Of a DNA stretch of 64,000 nucleotides, positions 13,201-25,871 are shown in pieces. A program made the translations under genes and the position numbers. This stretch comes from Echinococcus granulosus (taxonomy: Eukaryota; Platyhelminthes; Cestoda; Cyclophyllidea; Taeniidae), in contig NW_020170391.1 of the NCBI RefSeq assembly GCF_000524195.1, positions 253,438 to 317,437 on the forward strand, read 5' to 3'. Positions within the stretch are counted from its first letter, which is position 1; every line of letters starts with the position of its first letter. The notes beneath the pieces are model-generated. The model saw only the letters and a list, made by a program, of their open reading frames with translations. It had not been told where the DNA came from and searched no databases.

Positions 13201-16200
13201 TTGATTCTGCCATCTTTGCTGCTTTGTAAACACACCAAAAGCCCTTAGCGATCCTCATATGTTCCATGGATACGTAATTTAGCCCTTATTGTGATCGAAC
13301 AATAGAGTACACAATGCTAGTCCTCTCTGCCCTCGCCTTATCTACTCGGATTTATTTGCAAATGGGCCTAGAACAGGGTTTTAAGATTGTATGAAAGTTT
13401 ATTTTCTTGGAATATATTTTAGTGACTACTAAGTCTGTTTATCTGAATCTGCACGCTTAAATTTTCCCATCCGATGTAAGAATAATCCCAGTGGGTTTTG
13501 TTTACTGGCACTGAAGGACTAATTGCTTCCGGGAGGATATTCAGCAAACAGTTTTTGAAAATTCACACTTGAGGAAAAATGCTATTTTTGACGCGAAATT
13601 ATTTAGAGGAAATATTTTGCCAAAAGTGTGAAGATAAAATGTTTTTCAAATGAAATACAGCCCTATCAAGGAAATCAGAGGTGTCATACGCTCGCGTGTA
13701 GGGTCGTAACAATTTGAGCCTACCTTTTCAAAGGATATTTATCTTTTTTTTCTCAAAATTGTATTTACTTTAAGGATAAATAAGAATTCCCATCTAGTGC
13801 AAATCCCAATGATTTTGTTTGGTCTGTGCTTAAGGCTGCACTTACGCATCCACTGGCAGGGAGAACGTGACCCACGTGCTCCATCTGTTGACGGAGGGAG
13901 TCGTGTCTTGGCGTTTGAATGCGTTAAAGATGGAACAGCCTATACGCCTGGGAGAGAGTAACACCTGCAACCTATAAGTGAAGGCTCAAGAAAGCAGTGG
14001 GAAGGCTTGACACGTGTTTATTCACCCCTCGCTAGCACCAGCTCCAAAAAGTAGGGTGAGCTTAAGGCGATAATATCGCGCTACCTCAGAATGCGAGCAA
14101 ATATGGATAATACCGTTTCCCAATGTGTTCGTGTCAGCTACGTCGCCTGGACTTAACTGAAGTTGACGAATAGATATAATACATTTCATAGTGGTACTTT
14201 GCTATTTGAATTTTACAAATCGCTTGTAACAATATGGAGACACTCATTAACACCAACATGAATACTGTGGCTCAGTGTAAATCCTTAATTATTAGCACGT
14301 AAACGTGCTAATGTGTATCCCAACCTCTAGCCTTTGAGAGTGTTTAAAATAACTGAAAATCAAAAACTGTCTTCCTTTTGGCACTTTAAAGATCAGCTTT
14401 AATGGGTCAAAACTATCACTAAAAGTTGTTGGTTTATTTCTGGTGTATCGGCGTCTCGAACCAAAATTATTGTTTAAGTAAATACTACTATTTCTCTCCC
14501 CAATCATCAAACAATGAACTATCTGTATACACGTTTCTTTGACTATTTTCGTTGATAAGAGTTTCAAAAGGATCCATGTCCGATGCAGATTTCAATATTT
14601 ATGCAAATATGAGATGCAACAAATATGCGGAATCTGAATTTCCAACAGGGAGGTATTCACTACTATGCAATGTAAGGCACCTCGGTGGTTACTTTTTCCG
14701 TGCTTCGCTCCTGACTGTTAGTTCGATAACACTAAGATGAAGCTTGACTTGAAGACAGATTGATCAGAATATACTCTGAGGCGTTAACAAAATTAAATCT
14801 GCTCCCAGTTCGAACACTTATATTAAATGTCTTCATTCACTAGACTTTTGCTATTCTTCTTGGTTTGTACAAATAAATATAATGGAACTGGTATCGTACC
14901 TTTTGAAAGGAAACCTAGTTTATACTGACAACGTTATACTTTTACGTTAAACAGCTTCCAGTCAGCAGACGCATTTGGCCTAGCACACAGCTAGCCTCTG
15001 TCTCTCCTGGAGGCTTTGATTTTCAGTGTACCCAACTGAGCCACATTCGGCTTGGTCGATTCAAGGTTACCCATTTTATGCACACACTTCCCCTAGAATT
15101 GCTTCGGCCAATCGCAGGAGTGTTATTTGTGTAGTTTTTTTCCAATTTCACCATTGATTCCCTTGCGTTGCCCTACTACCCCATTCCCACCTGTTTACTT
15201 AGTTTACTGAACCCATAAGAAATTGGAAAGTTTAACGAGTGTACAGAGTTAACATAAATGAGTGTTAATGAACACTCCTTCGGTATATTGGTGAGTTTGC
15301 TATGATATTACTAGCGGGAGTTAAAGACAATTGTAAAGCTTTAAATGGGTTGTTGAGGATTTATTGAGGTTTTGGAAATTTTTCTACGCTTTTAACAGTG
15401 CTTCTTTTTCATTGATGTGGCCGCACATATGCATGTACATGTCCTTCTCAAATGGCAGGAGGTACACCCTTAATTTTGTGTTTATATTTAAATGTAAATT
15501 CAAAAAGATGTAGAGCTATAAGGAAAATTGTGATTTGTTCATAACGTAGACTAGATGGTCCGAGATGTTTCGGTGATCAGTCCTTTACGATTCAAGTTTG
15601 ACTGAAAGTTGCTGCAGTCATTTGTATGATAATGGAATAGATCTATTTAAACAAATGCAGAGGCTCTTCAGTCCGGAAATCTAAATACCGTCTTTGGTGC
15701 ATTTTTAATATCGACTTGGCGTAGAAATGCCTTGTCACTTGTTTTTTATGAACCTTCCGAATTGCAGACAACTGATGTATGATATGCATTCCCGCGTATC
15801 AATCCCAGAGGATTTGTTCAATCACAATTTTACCATATCTCACATTTACAAAATATAAAATCTTGCGTGGGTATCATATCAAAGCCGTGTGTGCACTTCC
15901 TCAATCAAACTAATAGCTGTCACTTCTAGATTGCGGCGTTGCACATACATGGGACATACGAAAGCATTAACTTTACTTGAGCTTCCTCATAACTATTCCA
16001 CATTTACAAATGGTCCAAATACGAAGAGCAGTAGAGTTAGGTGAATCAGACATCCAGTGTCGCTGTAGCATTTTCAGGCTAACGTTAAAACGATTTTTAT
16101 TCCTGTCACTGTTCGACGACACCGAGGACGCGCTCCCACCGACCTACTGCTGTGGGGAGCCTGGCCATTGGCGAACGGATGCACTGCCGTTCCCCGCTGG

Positions 16201-19200
16201 GGCTCACGCCCCTTACCCCCCCGCCCTCCAGTTTGTGTTGCTGCGCCGTTATCTGCTGCTAGGGCCCTGACACTGTGAAAACTGTTAACTTAGGCTAGCT
16301 CCTAGTAAAAAAACTTCTTCACATATTGTTTCATTTCTAATAAGGGTGCTTGCTGTTATGTGTTCTTTGCATTGGAAAATCCTTCTGTATCTTAATAATA
16401 AGAGTTAAAACATTGAACAGTTTTGCTGTAGTACACGTTTAACTAGTGCCAACTTGTTGCACAAATAGTAGTTTTTTTGTCCTCTTAGTTAGTAAATGCC
16501 AGAGACTATGAAAAAACGGAGTATTATCTTGCCCCTATTCTTGATCATCTTTGCTAATTTTTCTGTGTAAAAGCCATTTTTCGACTGGCATTTTGCGGTT
16601 GAAATTAGTATTAATCCCACTCCTCGTCGCTCCAAGAAGGGTTTACTTTTTTGCACTAAAAGGTAGTAATTCACGTAAATGGTTAATTTTGTTTTAACTG
16701 TTCTTGCCATACTCAGGGAGTCATTTTTGTATTTCAGGTGATTTGCTTTATCAGTTATTTCTTTTTTATAATCATGGTCCAATAATTATACAACCTTCAC
16801 TTCAGCTACTAAGACCCCAAATCAAATTCAAGCCTATTTTGGATTTCCTAATTAAAAATTGCGGGGAGTATACAGCGAAGATTAGTTAAAGTTGGTTATT
16901 TTCGCTACTAGCAGCAATGCGGGTAGATCAAGCTGTTGCAACCTTTAAAGCATCCACGCCGGTCTCTCAAAAGGTTTTCCTGCTTAGTAGAAAAAAGTTG
17001 AATTGCAGGCAAAATTTGCAAGGGTCTTCTGTATGTGCAAATCAATTTAATAAATGAGCCTAAAATGAACAAGAAATGAGTGAGCGTGGAAAATCTTGTT
17101 TTTAATTGGTACATATTCTCAATATTGTAAGAAGCAGACAATTCTTTGATGTAAAATGTATGTTTTTATTCAATTTCACGAAAAATTTAGAGGACATTTT
17201 ATCAGTTGTAACAAACACAGAGCCATCAAATGACAAAAGTGTGATAAGCTATGAGCGGAACCTGAATTTCGACGGTGTTCAGTGTGCCTCAAGGAGAAGC
17301 AACAGTCTGCGCCTGTTATTAACGGATCAACTCCTACAATAATTCAACTTTAACGCGCAGTCAGATTTAGCCTAACAGGTTTCTCTGAACACGCTGAACC
17401 TAATAATAAACTTCTGGAATCATAAAAATCCAGGAAATGCGGTTATGCTAGGCGAAATCAGCATTCAGATGTGCTGCTGCGTCCTGGAGGACAGTCAGTC
17501 GCCTTTCGAGAGTACCGGTTCTTCACTTTAGATGTTGCTGCAAAATTTTTTTGTTTTGCTTACCTGTTCCTGGTGGTAACAATCCTCTTTCTCGAAGCGT
17601 ACTTTCTTTGGCGTGTTACAATTTGTCAAAGCATAAGTTGACCCTTTTAAGCAAAATTCCAGCAGCATTTCCTGCAAGGAACACTTCAGTATATTTGACC
17701 ACATATTCCCCATTCGGAATTGGGGAATAAATCTTTCTGTAAATGGACATCTACAGGGGGTGAATAATCCACTAGGGCTAATTTAAGCACTTCTTACCCA
17801 TCAGTGCATAAATTTAGAGGATATTAGCTTGGCTTTTGAATTAAGAAATATGATTTTGTATTTTAAGAGGCAGGGAATAAATGGATTTCACAAAGCATTT
17901 GACAAAGGGATTATATAAACCATAATTCAGGAACTCTAATCATCTTCATTTCTAAATATCTAGATGTTGAAAGGAACTGTGTACGACGCAAGAAAATGCC
18001 AAAAGGGATTGGTAAATTAATTCCTCTGAACCCACAGAGTGGAAACAGAGCTAGTGCTAACATTGCTTTCCATCATAGCATCTCAGAAAAATTATCGGTT
18101 TGCCGTTCTCACGTCTAGTGCGACTTTCTCTTGCACAGTGGATAAAAGCAAAAAAGTAAAAAACTTTTCATTATGGTTACTTCGCTTTCGTTAGGGAACT
18201 AAAATCAATGACAATGTCTCTTCCTCATCAGTAGGAAGCCTTGAAGTGGATAAAGACATGTTTCTATTTTTTCTTAACTGTTCCGATAAGCATCGGTCTC
18301 AGTGTATGGGCGTTAAGGTTTGCAATCCAGGTAATGTGTGGTTTGTGGAGCTTCCCCTGTGCGTTATGCCAAGGTACTTGAACGGCGAGGCCTTCATCTT
18401 TGGGATTGACAAGCTACGTGACCTGATGAACACGCGGTTTTGGAACCAGACGGGCTCCTTCCCGCGCGTCGCCCTGTGCGATTTCGAGCTGCGTCGTATG
18501 GGCAGCAACCAGCACCGTTACACCATCCAATGCGTCCTCCGCATCAACATCTTTAACGAAAAAATCTACATTTTCCTCTGGTTTTGGTTCTTCCTCATCT
18601 CTGTCCTTAATCTTCTCAGTTTTCTTCGGTGGTGCTATAAGTGAGTACTGCCCTTCTACTTTCATTCTAACTTTGCATTGAATGCCCGCCATCTTCTTGC
18701 ATTCATTAATATTCTTATCTATTTCTCCTTAAAAATCCAATCAAAAATGAATATGTAACAAAAGAGTGAAATAAATCATTGTGCTTCGTCTTTGACTGAA
18801 GCAGAATACTACATTACAAAGTTAGGAAGTCACAGGTGTAACGGTAACCTTAATATCAAAACCCTAAGTTGCATTCTAGGCCAATTACACCCTTGACTAT
18901 TTGCGTACATTCACCCTCTATACCTCATTACTAGAGTCACTTGGCTAAGCAAGGTAATCCGTTAAGATTTATCTAGAAGCCACTCAATCACTGAGAGTAG
19001 CTTGACAAGCCCTGACAGTGGGAGCTATGCTCTTTTTACAGTGGCTTGTTGATGTAACACTTCATTGCTACATCTTTTTATAACTGGTTAATGTGTGTTT
19101 ATTGTCCGTAGAATGAGCCTACTATTTGCGTCGGGACATAGGGAACATAAAAGCGTTTAGTTAAAAGCCTTAATAATCCGCTTAAAATCCCTACAGATGT

Positions 19201-20354
19201 TGGAACAGTTAGTCTAGGGGGAAATTAAAGTGGATAATTACATGCATCGACCGTGGAATTAGGCGATAGGGCTACTTTAAACAGTAACAAGATTCCTTAG
19301 CGAATGAGATTTCACTTTTAAGCCAACGTGCGATACTATGAAACAATTTCTGGTTCGGGTAGCTTGCAGATAAGTTTGAATGAGTGGTGCAAAATGCTGA
19401 ACAAAGGCACTCAAATATTGCTTGTGAATGGTTTATCGTTATTATGAGCATCTTTAAAGTGTTGCTTGGATTTTTACTTAACTAAAAAATAAGTACACTA
19501 GCACAAACACATATTAAAAAAACTCTTGGTAATGTTTAAATCAAAGCAAAGATTATTCTAACTTTAAATTTTGTATTTTTGCTTATTTTCACAGACTTCT
19601 GCTGAGTTCAGCAAGAGTACTTTTTATCAGGAATCTCATTTGCATTTACTTCAATATCGCCGCTGCCAAATCACAGCTTCCATTCAAGGCTCCATTTGAA
19701 GATGAGGACAAGGAGAAGCAGCAATGTCAGCTCTCAATCGCTGATATCTTTAAGACTAGGGATGATTTACAGGCCTCCTGGGTATTCTCCGAGGATATTC
19801 TTGGTCAGGACGGAGTACTTTTACTGCGCTTTATCAACATGAATGTAGGGCCATCATCTGCAGCTGAATTGGCTGGTGTGATTTGGATTAAGTATCGAAA
19901 AACCGCAGCTTTGGTCAACGGAACCACCTCCTCAGGAGTTGAAGATTTTGTGCTTACCAATATAGCTGCAAACGAGATCGAAAGACCACCGGCCATCCCT
20001 CCCAAACGGCGTAGACTTCCTATGCAAGGGAAGAAAAAGAAGCCTACTATTATGCCTCTGTCTGCATTCATTTATCGTAGTAGGCATATCGAGGACAATG
20101 ACAGTGACAAATCCACCGATTCATCACGCCCAACAATCGAAATGTTGCAGGAACGCAGGCGATATCGTCCAATGAGTCGAAAACGAGGTAATTACTTCTC
20201 CGACGATGACGATGAGAACGATCAAATGTCCGTCGTTCACGAGAACTATTGTCCTGAGGATTTTTTGGATAATCATGACATACCTGAAACTGAAGGTGGA
20301 CAGGATCCGGAGGATCTTGCGTCGGAGTACCGATCATTTACAACTATTAGATGA
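7283..20354 (+). CDS. inx: Innexin (gap-junction / hemichannel protein), four coding exons
   Basis: Innexins form invertebrate gap-junction channels in the plasma membrane. Model: 7283-7696, 11317-11723, 18374-18640, 19595-20354; donor phases 0, 2, 2; 1848 nt, 615 residues. The ATG at 7283 precedes a normal innexin N terminus. Residues 33-57 form TM1; Cys59 and Cys77 are the first-loop cysteines; YYQWVPF at 106-112 is the family signature leading into TM2; TM3 is about 249-272; FPRVALCDF at 303-311 and Cys309/Cys327 mark the second loop; TM4 is about 338-358. The 250-residue cytoplasmic tail is acidic and basic in patches (KRRR and KKKK clusters) and ends SFTTIR before TGA. About 50 residues (198-247) between loop and TM3 have no usual counterpart and may include an unrecognised small intron. 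The acceptor at 18373 is AAG. Introns are 3.6, 6.65 and 0.95 kb. Confidence 0.93.
7697..11316 (+). other. Innexin intron 1 (3.6 kb)
   Basis: The donor is GTGAGT at 7697 and the acceptor ends TTTCAG at 11316 after a T-rich tract. The intron is AT-rich. Small open frames inside it (for example around 8662-8883, 9843-10082 and 10637-10903) show no recognisable domain. I see no nested gene or known mobile element. Confidence 0.7.
11724..18373 (+). other. Innexin intron 2 (6.65 kb)
   Basis: The donor GTATGT at 11724 and acceptor CCAAG at 18373 give a phase 2 join, where the split codon reads Lys. The intron is mostly AT-rich. Two GC-richer islands stand out: 13840-14120, with no coding sense that I can find, and 16110-16270, which contains a degenerate CCHC-knuckle-like stretch. 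Both could be remnants of dispersed repeats. No nested gene is recognised. Confidence 0.6.
16110..16270 (+). other. GC-rich island with a zinc-knuckle-like peptide, possible retroelement remnant
   Basis: This short GC-rich patch in innexin intron 2 is open in one frame and encodes TYCCGEPGHWRTDALP. GEPGHW resembles the core of retroelement Gag CCHC knuckles (C-x2-C-x4-H-x4-C). The spacing of the first cysteine pair is wrong and the last cysteine is replaced by Ala, so it cannot be a working knuckle as read. It could be a decayed Gag fragment or chance. Confidence 0.2.
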
Positions 20355-20970
20355 ACATTTTATGTACAAAATGTTCGTTATAAACCAAAGATAAGCCATT
20401 GATAGGCATAAATATTATAGCTTTATTTACATTAGATAAGTCCATTAATTGTAACGCATAAGTGAACTTTAGTCTCGCCAAAATTGCATCTGTGAAACCA
20501 CGAAATTTAGCTATTGTCGTCGCTGTGATACCCGTATTTAAGAACAACAAATTAGAGAAAGGCTCGTAGGTATCGAATGCGACACAATGAGGATTTGTTT
20601 TTAAATGAATTCTATTGGCTTTGGCATTTGATTTTCAGAGATGCATTATGTGCCTTAAAGTAGTATCTACGACCATTTTGCTTAAATGAATACTAAGTCG
20701 CTTCACAGTTCGGCATTTCTGCAATTCTTAAACCACATTGTTGTCCATTTCATTTAAAATGACTTTTTTACTTGTTATTAGTTGGATTTCATCGGCAATT
20801 ATTTACAATCTTGGAGTTAAAAGATCCGTAAAACTATTCAAAACTACAAATAGTTTTCTCGACCATATTCTACTTTAGCGAAGCTTTTCAAAAAGTAAGG
20901 TTTTTTTCCATCGCACATCTTAGTCAATGCGGAAGCTAATCCAAAGTTAGTAAATGCTCATGTCTACCTG

Positions 20971-20976
20971 AATAAA
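20971..20976 (+). terminator. Candidate polyadenylation signal for innexin
   Basis: AATAAA lies about 617 bases after the innexin stop codon. It is the first canonical hexamer I find on this strand downstream of the gene. No cDNA evidence is available. Confidence 0.35.
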
Positions 20977-22825
20977 ACACCGTGTTGTTTGTCGAACGCG
21001 AAGAACTCGTTTTTGATTAGGTGGCAGGTACACCACTAACGTCTGGCTGCAGATGCCCACCCACATGGTGGCGTGCACATACCTTAGGTTTTGTGGAATT
21101 TTACAGGCAGACGTTGAGGAATATCACAGCCTTTGAATACAGATATTTATGCCCCCAACTTCAGTCACCTCCTCGTTTTCCACATCCTCGTGGCATTATG
21201 CCCCATTTAGTGATTCATCTCACTCCGCTAAGCTTCCTGCAGCTCTAGTAGGAACTTATGTGAAGCATGTTTTAATGACTCTCGCATTGATAAGACAGTT
21301 CTACCCAACACTGCCAACAGCTAGAGCACTTTAAAAGTTAAAACGACAATTTTAACTTCCATTTATCTGCGGTTGATAATCACTGCTTGATTTGCATTTA
21401 CGGTTGTTTGACTGAACCTCCATACACTTCTGCGTGTGAAATACGTAATTTTTCCCTTGGAATGGAGAAAATGCGATGTGCATTCCTTCTGGTGGAAGTC
21501 GCCAAAAACGGCTTTGTTGATAAAAACCGGCAGAAATTTAACCAATTTGCCTGCAACAAAAGAACTTTTAGATCCTTAATAAGTAGAATTTCATTTAAAA
21601 ATGAAGTTACTTCTACTGTATTTACAAGAAAGTCTATAATATAAGACGATTTGGTGGGATTTGACAAAACACTTATACTAGAGCCTCAATTTTGTCCCCA
21701 GGCTGGATAAAGTTCGCTGAAATTTTCTTTAACTCGCAGGCAATTAAGATTGAGTAAGTGGATTACAGTTTGCTTCGTGCAAAGTATGGTTGAGTGGGAA
21801 ACCCGTGAGTCTCCCACGTTGGCAAGGATTAGTTACGGGTGGCTATTAGAGGCGTTATTGCTAGCATAAATATGAATTCATCCAGTCAACACACTTGGTC
21901 ATTTCAGAGACCGTTAGTGCACAGCCGCAAACCGTTCTACCCTGCCATCTGCATCAGGAACTTAACCTGGGAACACATTGCAGCTTTCTTTTAGTTACAA
22001 GCTTAAAGTGATCGAGCTTTTTTATAACTTACCTTTCCTCACATATCAGTGTCTTTTAAAGTGTTTATTTGAAGAGCAAATTTGTTTTATTCGGTTTGAC
22101 ACAAAGGTAGAGAACAGAGCTTCTTTCTAATATCTAAATTTCTTAAAACATTGTGGCTTAGGCTGAGTAATTAATAGTTCGTAATCGGAGTCTCTTATTT
22201 ACCCATTTACATTTTTACAAACAAGTTATTTAAATCCAGCCTATAGCATTAATAACGCTTTTTTGTCGGCAGTCGATAAACAACCATTGGAAGCCACGCT
22301 TTACTTATGTAATTTGAGTAACAAAATTTTTTAGCATCTGCTCTAGCACCAATTAAATTCGTTTAACAGGCCAAAATATGATCGTCCCCGCTAATAATGC
22401 GACTTTTTTAAATTTCGATACAAATAATAAAGAAAGTGGTAGTATTGTGTGAATTTAAGTATGCATTGGGGAAAGGCCAGCATTTTGCTTAAGATCTTTG
22501 ATGAATTTTTGTGGTCTACGCTGCTTGGAAGTGTAACTGTAAGTCTAGTTTTAATTTTCCATTGTTTCTTACCAAGCACATCCATAGGCCTTTACGCAAA
22601 ATCAGCTATCTTACATTTGAATAACATTTGTCCCTGGGATAGAAGAGAAAGTCGTCTGTCACTTATTATGGTTAAATTTGTTTCAATAAATAAATGAAAT
22701 TTGTGCAGTTGATAATTTTTCTGTCGAAGCGGTCACCGTTCTCTGGTTTTTATAGCTACAGCAATGCTAGCCTAACTGTTGTAGTTTTAATGGTCTTCTG
22801 AGCCAGCATGAGATAAAAAGTCTCA

Positions 22826-22925
22826 NNNNNNNNNNNNNNNNNNNNNNNNNNNNNNNNNNNNNNNNNNNNNNNNNNNNNNNNNNNNNNNNNNNNNNNNNNN
22901 NNNNNNNNNNNNNNNNNNNNNNNNN
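22826..22925. other. Assembly gap (100 N)
   Basis: Exactly 100 undetermined bases, the conventional size for a gap of unknown length. AAAAGTCT is present on both sides (just before and just after the Ns), so the two contig ends may overlap. Confidence 0.99.
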
Positions 22926-25648
22926 AAAAGTCTTATTTCTTGGTTATGTATTTTCGTTTCCATACCTATTTCTTAGTAATTTTTATGGCTAAAAGAGGCC
23001 TTTTAGGCAAAATCGAATAGCGGTTGCATTCAGCCAAAAAGGTAGAGCAATACCCGTAATACTCGCATTACTTTTCATTGCAACGGATAGAGATGACAGA
23101 AACGTGATGCAATAGAGAGAAGAAGTGAGAATGGTCAGGTCCTAGGCCACCAACCACAAATTCACGGCATTGTGGTAGTGATTGTGGTGGACACCTATAC
23201 AATGCACCTCAAAGGCGACTCAGTGGGCCCTGCTTGACTGAGTCTATCGGGTGGCGGTGTGCGCAGTGAAGGTGAGATGGGGCAGAGGACCAGTGGGTTA
23301 ACGGCAAAAAACTCCGCACGATGATCAAAGTGTGCGCTGCCGACAGAAAGCAAGCTGACAATGGCAATGGTATTGACGCTGACACTGGTGGCTGTCGATG
23401 TGTTGTTCTAATCAGACGTATAAGTCGCTAGCACGTCTAAAGGGAATACTTAAATAAGTTATACTATTTTAATGGGAGATATCGCAGTTGGACTTTACCA
23501 TTAGTTGTGAGCGTACACTACTCACATAATTTGGGCGCAGAAAACTGGAAAATGATGCCATTCTTCATCGGCTAAAAACGTTAACCTCATTTCTGACAAT
23601 ATGTAAATCACGTTTGTTAGGTTTCAAACCTGCTTATCCTGTAATTTGGATCTGGATTTTTGTTATAATCGATGCAATAGCTAATTCCCAAAACAAGACT
23701 CCGATAAAACTACTGCTTGAACACTTGTGAACACAATGTAATAAACGTGTGGAGGGTGTTGTTATTCACCAAGCAGGTCTCACTGTAAATGCTAACAGAC
23801 GCACCACAGAAGGGGTGATTAAGCATTGTTGGTTAGAAGAGGGCGGTACTGTAACCAGATCTCTCATCTACAGCCCGTTTTGCGTTACGCACACAATCAC
23901 TGGTTCTGGGTGTGCTTGTGTCTGTGTAATTTTGTTATTTGAATTACTTCGACGCGTGGGCAAATCCACAACATACCCTCACACACCCCTGCAGGCGCAC
24001 TAACGCGCCGTGTAAAATGGATGGTCGTTATGCCGCGCAAAGTGGGTTAAGCAAACAGTGGGTAGGGCGTTTGAACCGAACAAAAACAATGTGGTTGCGG
24101 TGGCAGTTGCTGTCACTGTTATCTGAATCGGCGCATGCACGCACAGGGTGACTCGATTGGTGATACCACTCACTGCCTTTTTGACTTTTTCATGAAAAGA
24201 GAATAAACCTGGAGCAAAGAGGTCCCAGAAACACTGTTGCTACGTACAAAAGCAATTGCCTTAATGTAAACGCCTGTTTGCAAGAGGTACTAGAATTTTA
24301 CTTAACAAAACTTAATGAGTGGGTTAAATTCTCTAAGCTAATTCATATTCTTAAGGTAGGAGCAGGAAAGTGTGCAAGTTTGTTAAAGAAATATGGTAAA
24401 AGTCGCATGCTATCCTACTAAATAAAAAGTAAAATAGCTTATTAAAAACTAATGGAAAGGACTTTGTGTATGAGTAAAAGAAGGTACTCCTGTAGGGCTG
24501 CTAATAATTAGCAATAAGTAATATTTTATGATGGAGAAATAGGCTTCCAACTGTGATCACCAATCTTTGCAAGGAGTTTGCTAAAGTTTCAATAGCTGTA
24601 AGATTCAGAAGAAAGTCGAAATTTGAACTGAGCACTTTGAAATACCCATTATCATATTTGTGGGTTGGTTGAATTACGAATTGTTAAAAAAGCATTGCTT
24701 GAAGTGGAATGTAGCGAGGGAGGTCGGTTCCACATAAGACATGCAAACAAGCCCGATATGATATCTTATTTCAGTGTCCACGTTATTAGCTGTTATTAAA
24801 TCTAATTGCTCCATTGTTGAATGCATAATGAACCTTTTAACCGGTATGATACTGAACACACTTCTGTCTAACAACTCTTACAACTCTTCTGCTGAAAGCT
24901 TATCCCATACTATTGAGTCAATTTATTATTTGGTTTCATTGAGCTATTTCGACTGGTTAAAAATAACTATATGTACGGTTTAAACTCAGAAGAAAAAATT
25001 TTCGCCACATTCCATAACTTGCATATTCTACATTTTCCGGTCCTTTCGATGAATATTTCCGCCTCTTAAGTTAGGAATTAAAAGCAAACAATGCAATCAT
25101 CTTTTAAAAAGGTTGCAATAGAGCTTTATCCTTGGTTGAAGGTTAAAGCTATTCATAAGAATTCACTGTTAGTACTGGGACGTTAGAATTTGAAATTTAG
25201 AAAGTCGGCGTCATAATGCATTATCTATAATATTTTACCCTACTCCTTGTTAGAACGTAGCAAACTAACTCACAAAACCCCTACAGTGGAAACAATTTGA
25301 TGCCTTAAGAGGTGAAATAATAGCGGCTAAACAAGTCAGTTCGTATCCGACTTACCAGTGCATAATACAAACACTACGGCAATGAAAAACGATATAGTCG
25401 TAATCCTAAGGCTGAGCTTTTTTTTGCTTGTTCCGCTCATACTGGAATCTTATAGCTAGTAACAAAGGCGTTCTTATGGAAAATGATAGTTTGAGGAGTA
25501 AATTCTATGGGAATACTCTAACACTTCCATTGTAGAGGCGCCCTCATGGATCGCAAATTGTGAATAGTGAGATAACGAGGAGCTATTGTATTGCTGTTTT
25601 GGCTTAAAATTTTGAATAGCGTGTGGACAGTACAATCCAAAGTACTGT

Positions 25649-25871
25649 CCAATCAAGCATTCACAACCCAGGTGTAACCCCATCGCTTACTGAGCACAGA
25701 GCGCCCAATCCACACACGTGCGCACCGCACAAGTTACTGTCCAATCGTCTTCTGCCTGTGTCCCATCGCATAGCTGCAAGTTAGCCAATCAGACAACAGC
25801 CAGACCTGTTTATGCAAAGGGTGAGACATTGTTGATGAACCTGTACAAATTAGCAATACGAGCACACAATC
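25649..25871 (+). promoter_or_regulatory. Promoter region with four CCAAT boxes and a POU-like octamer half
   Basis: Four forward CCAAT boxes occur at 25649-25653, 25705-25709, 25741-25745 and 25785-25789, followed by ATGCAAA at 25812-25818, which matches the core of POU-domain octamer sites. The coding start lies at 25872. The region is locally GC-richer than its surroundings. This density of CCAAT boxes is unlikely in random AT-rich DNA and marks a probable promoter for the SPLALL gene. Confidence 0.5.

Larger units (their letters stand above)
20355..25640. other. Intergenic stretch with one assembly gap
   Basis: I recognise no gene between the innexin stop and the next promoter. Short open frames near 21021-21248, 22449-22697 and 23749-24151 have no domain. 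A GC-richer island at 23090-23420 is unlike its AT-rich surroundings and may be a dispersed repeat. A segment at 21051-21083 resembles 7032-7062. Confidence 0.55.

Noticed and set aside
18246..18373. Upstream part of the open frame that contains innexin exon 3
   Set aside because: Reads SQCMGVKVCNPGNVW and the like with no innexin homology; the phase 2 join from 11723 to 18374 restores the family sequence, so this part is intron.
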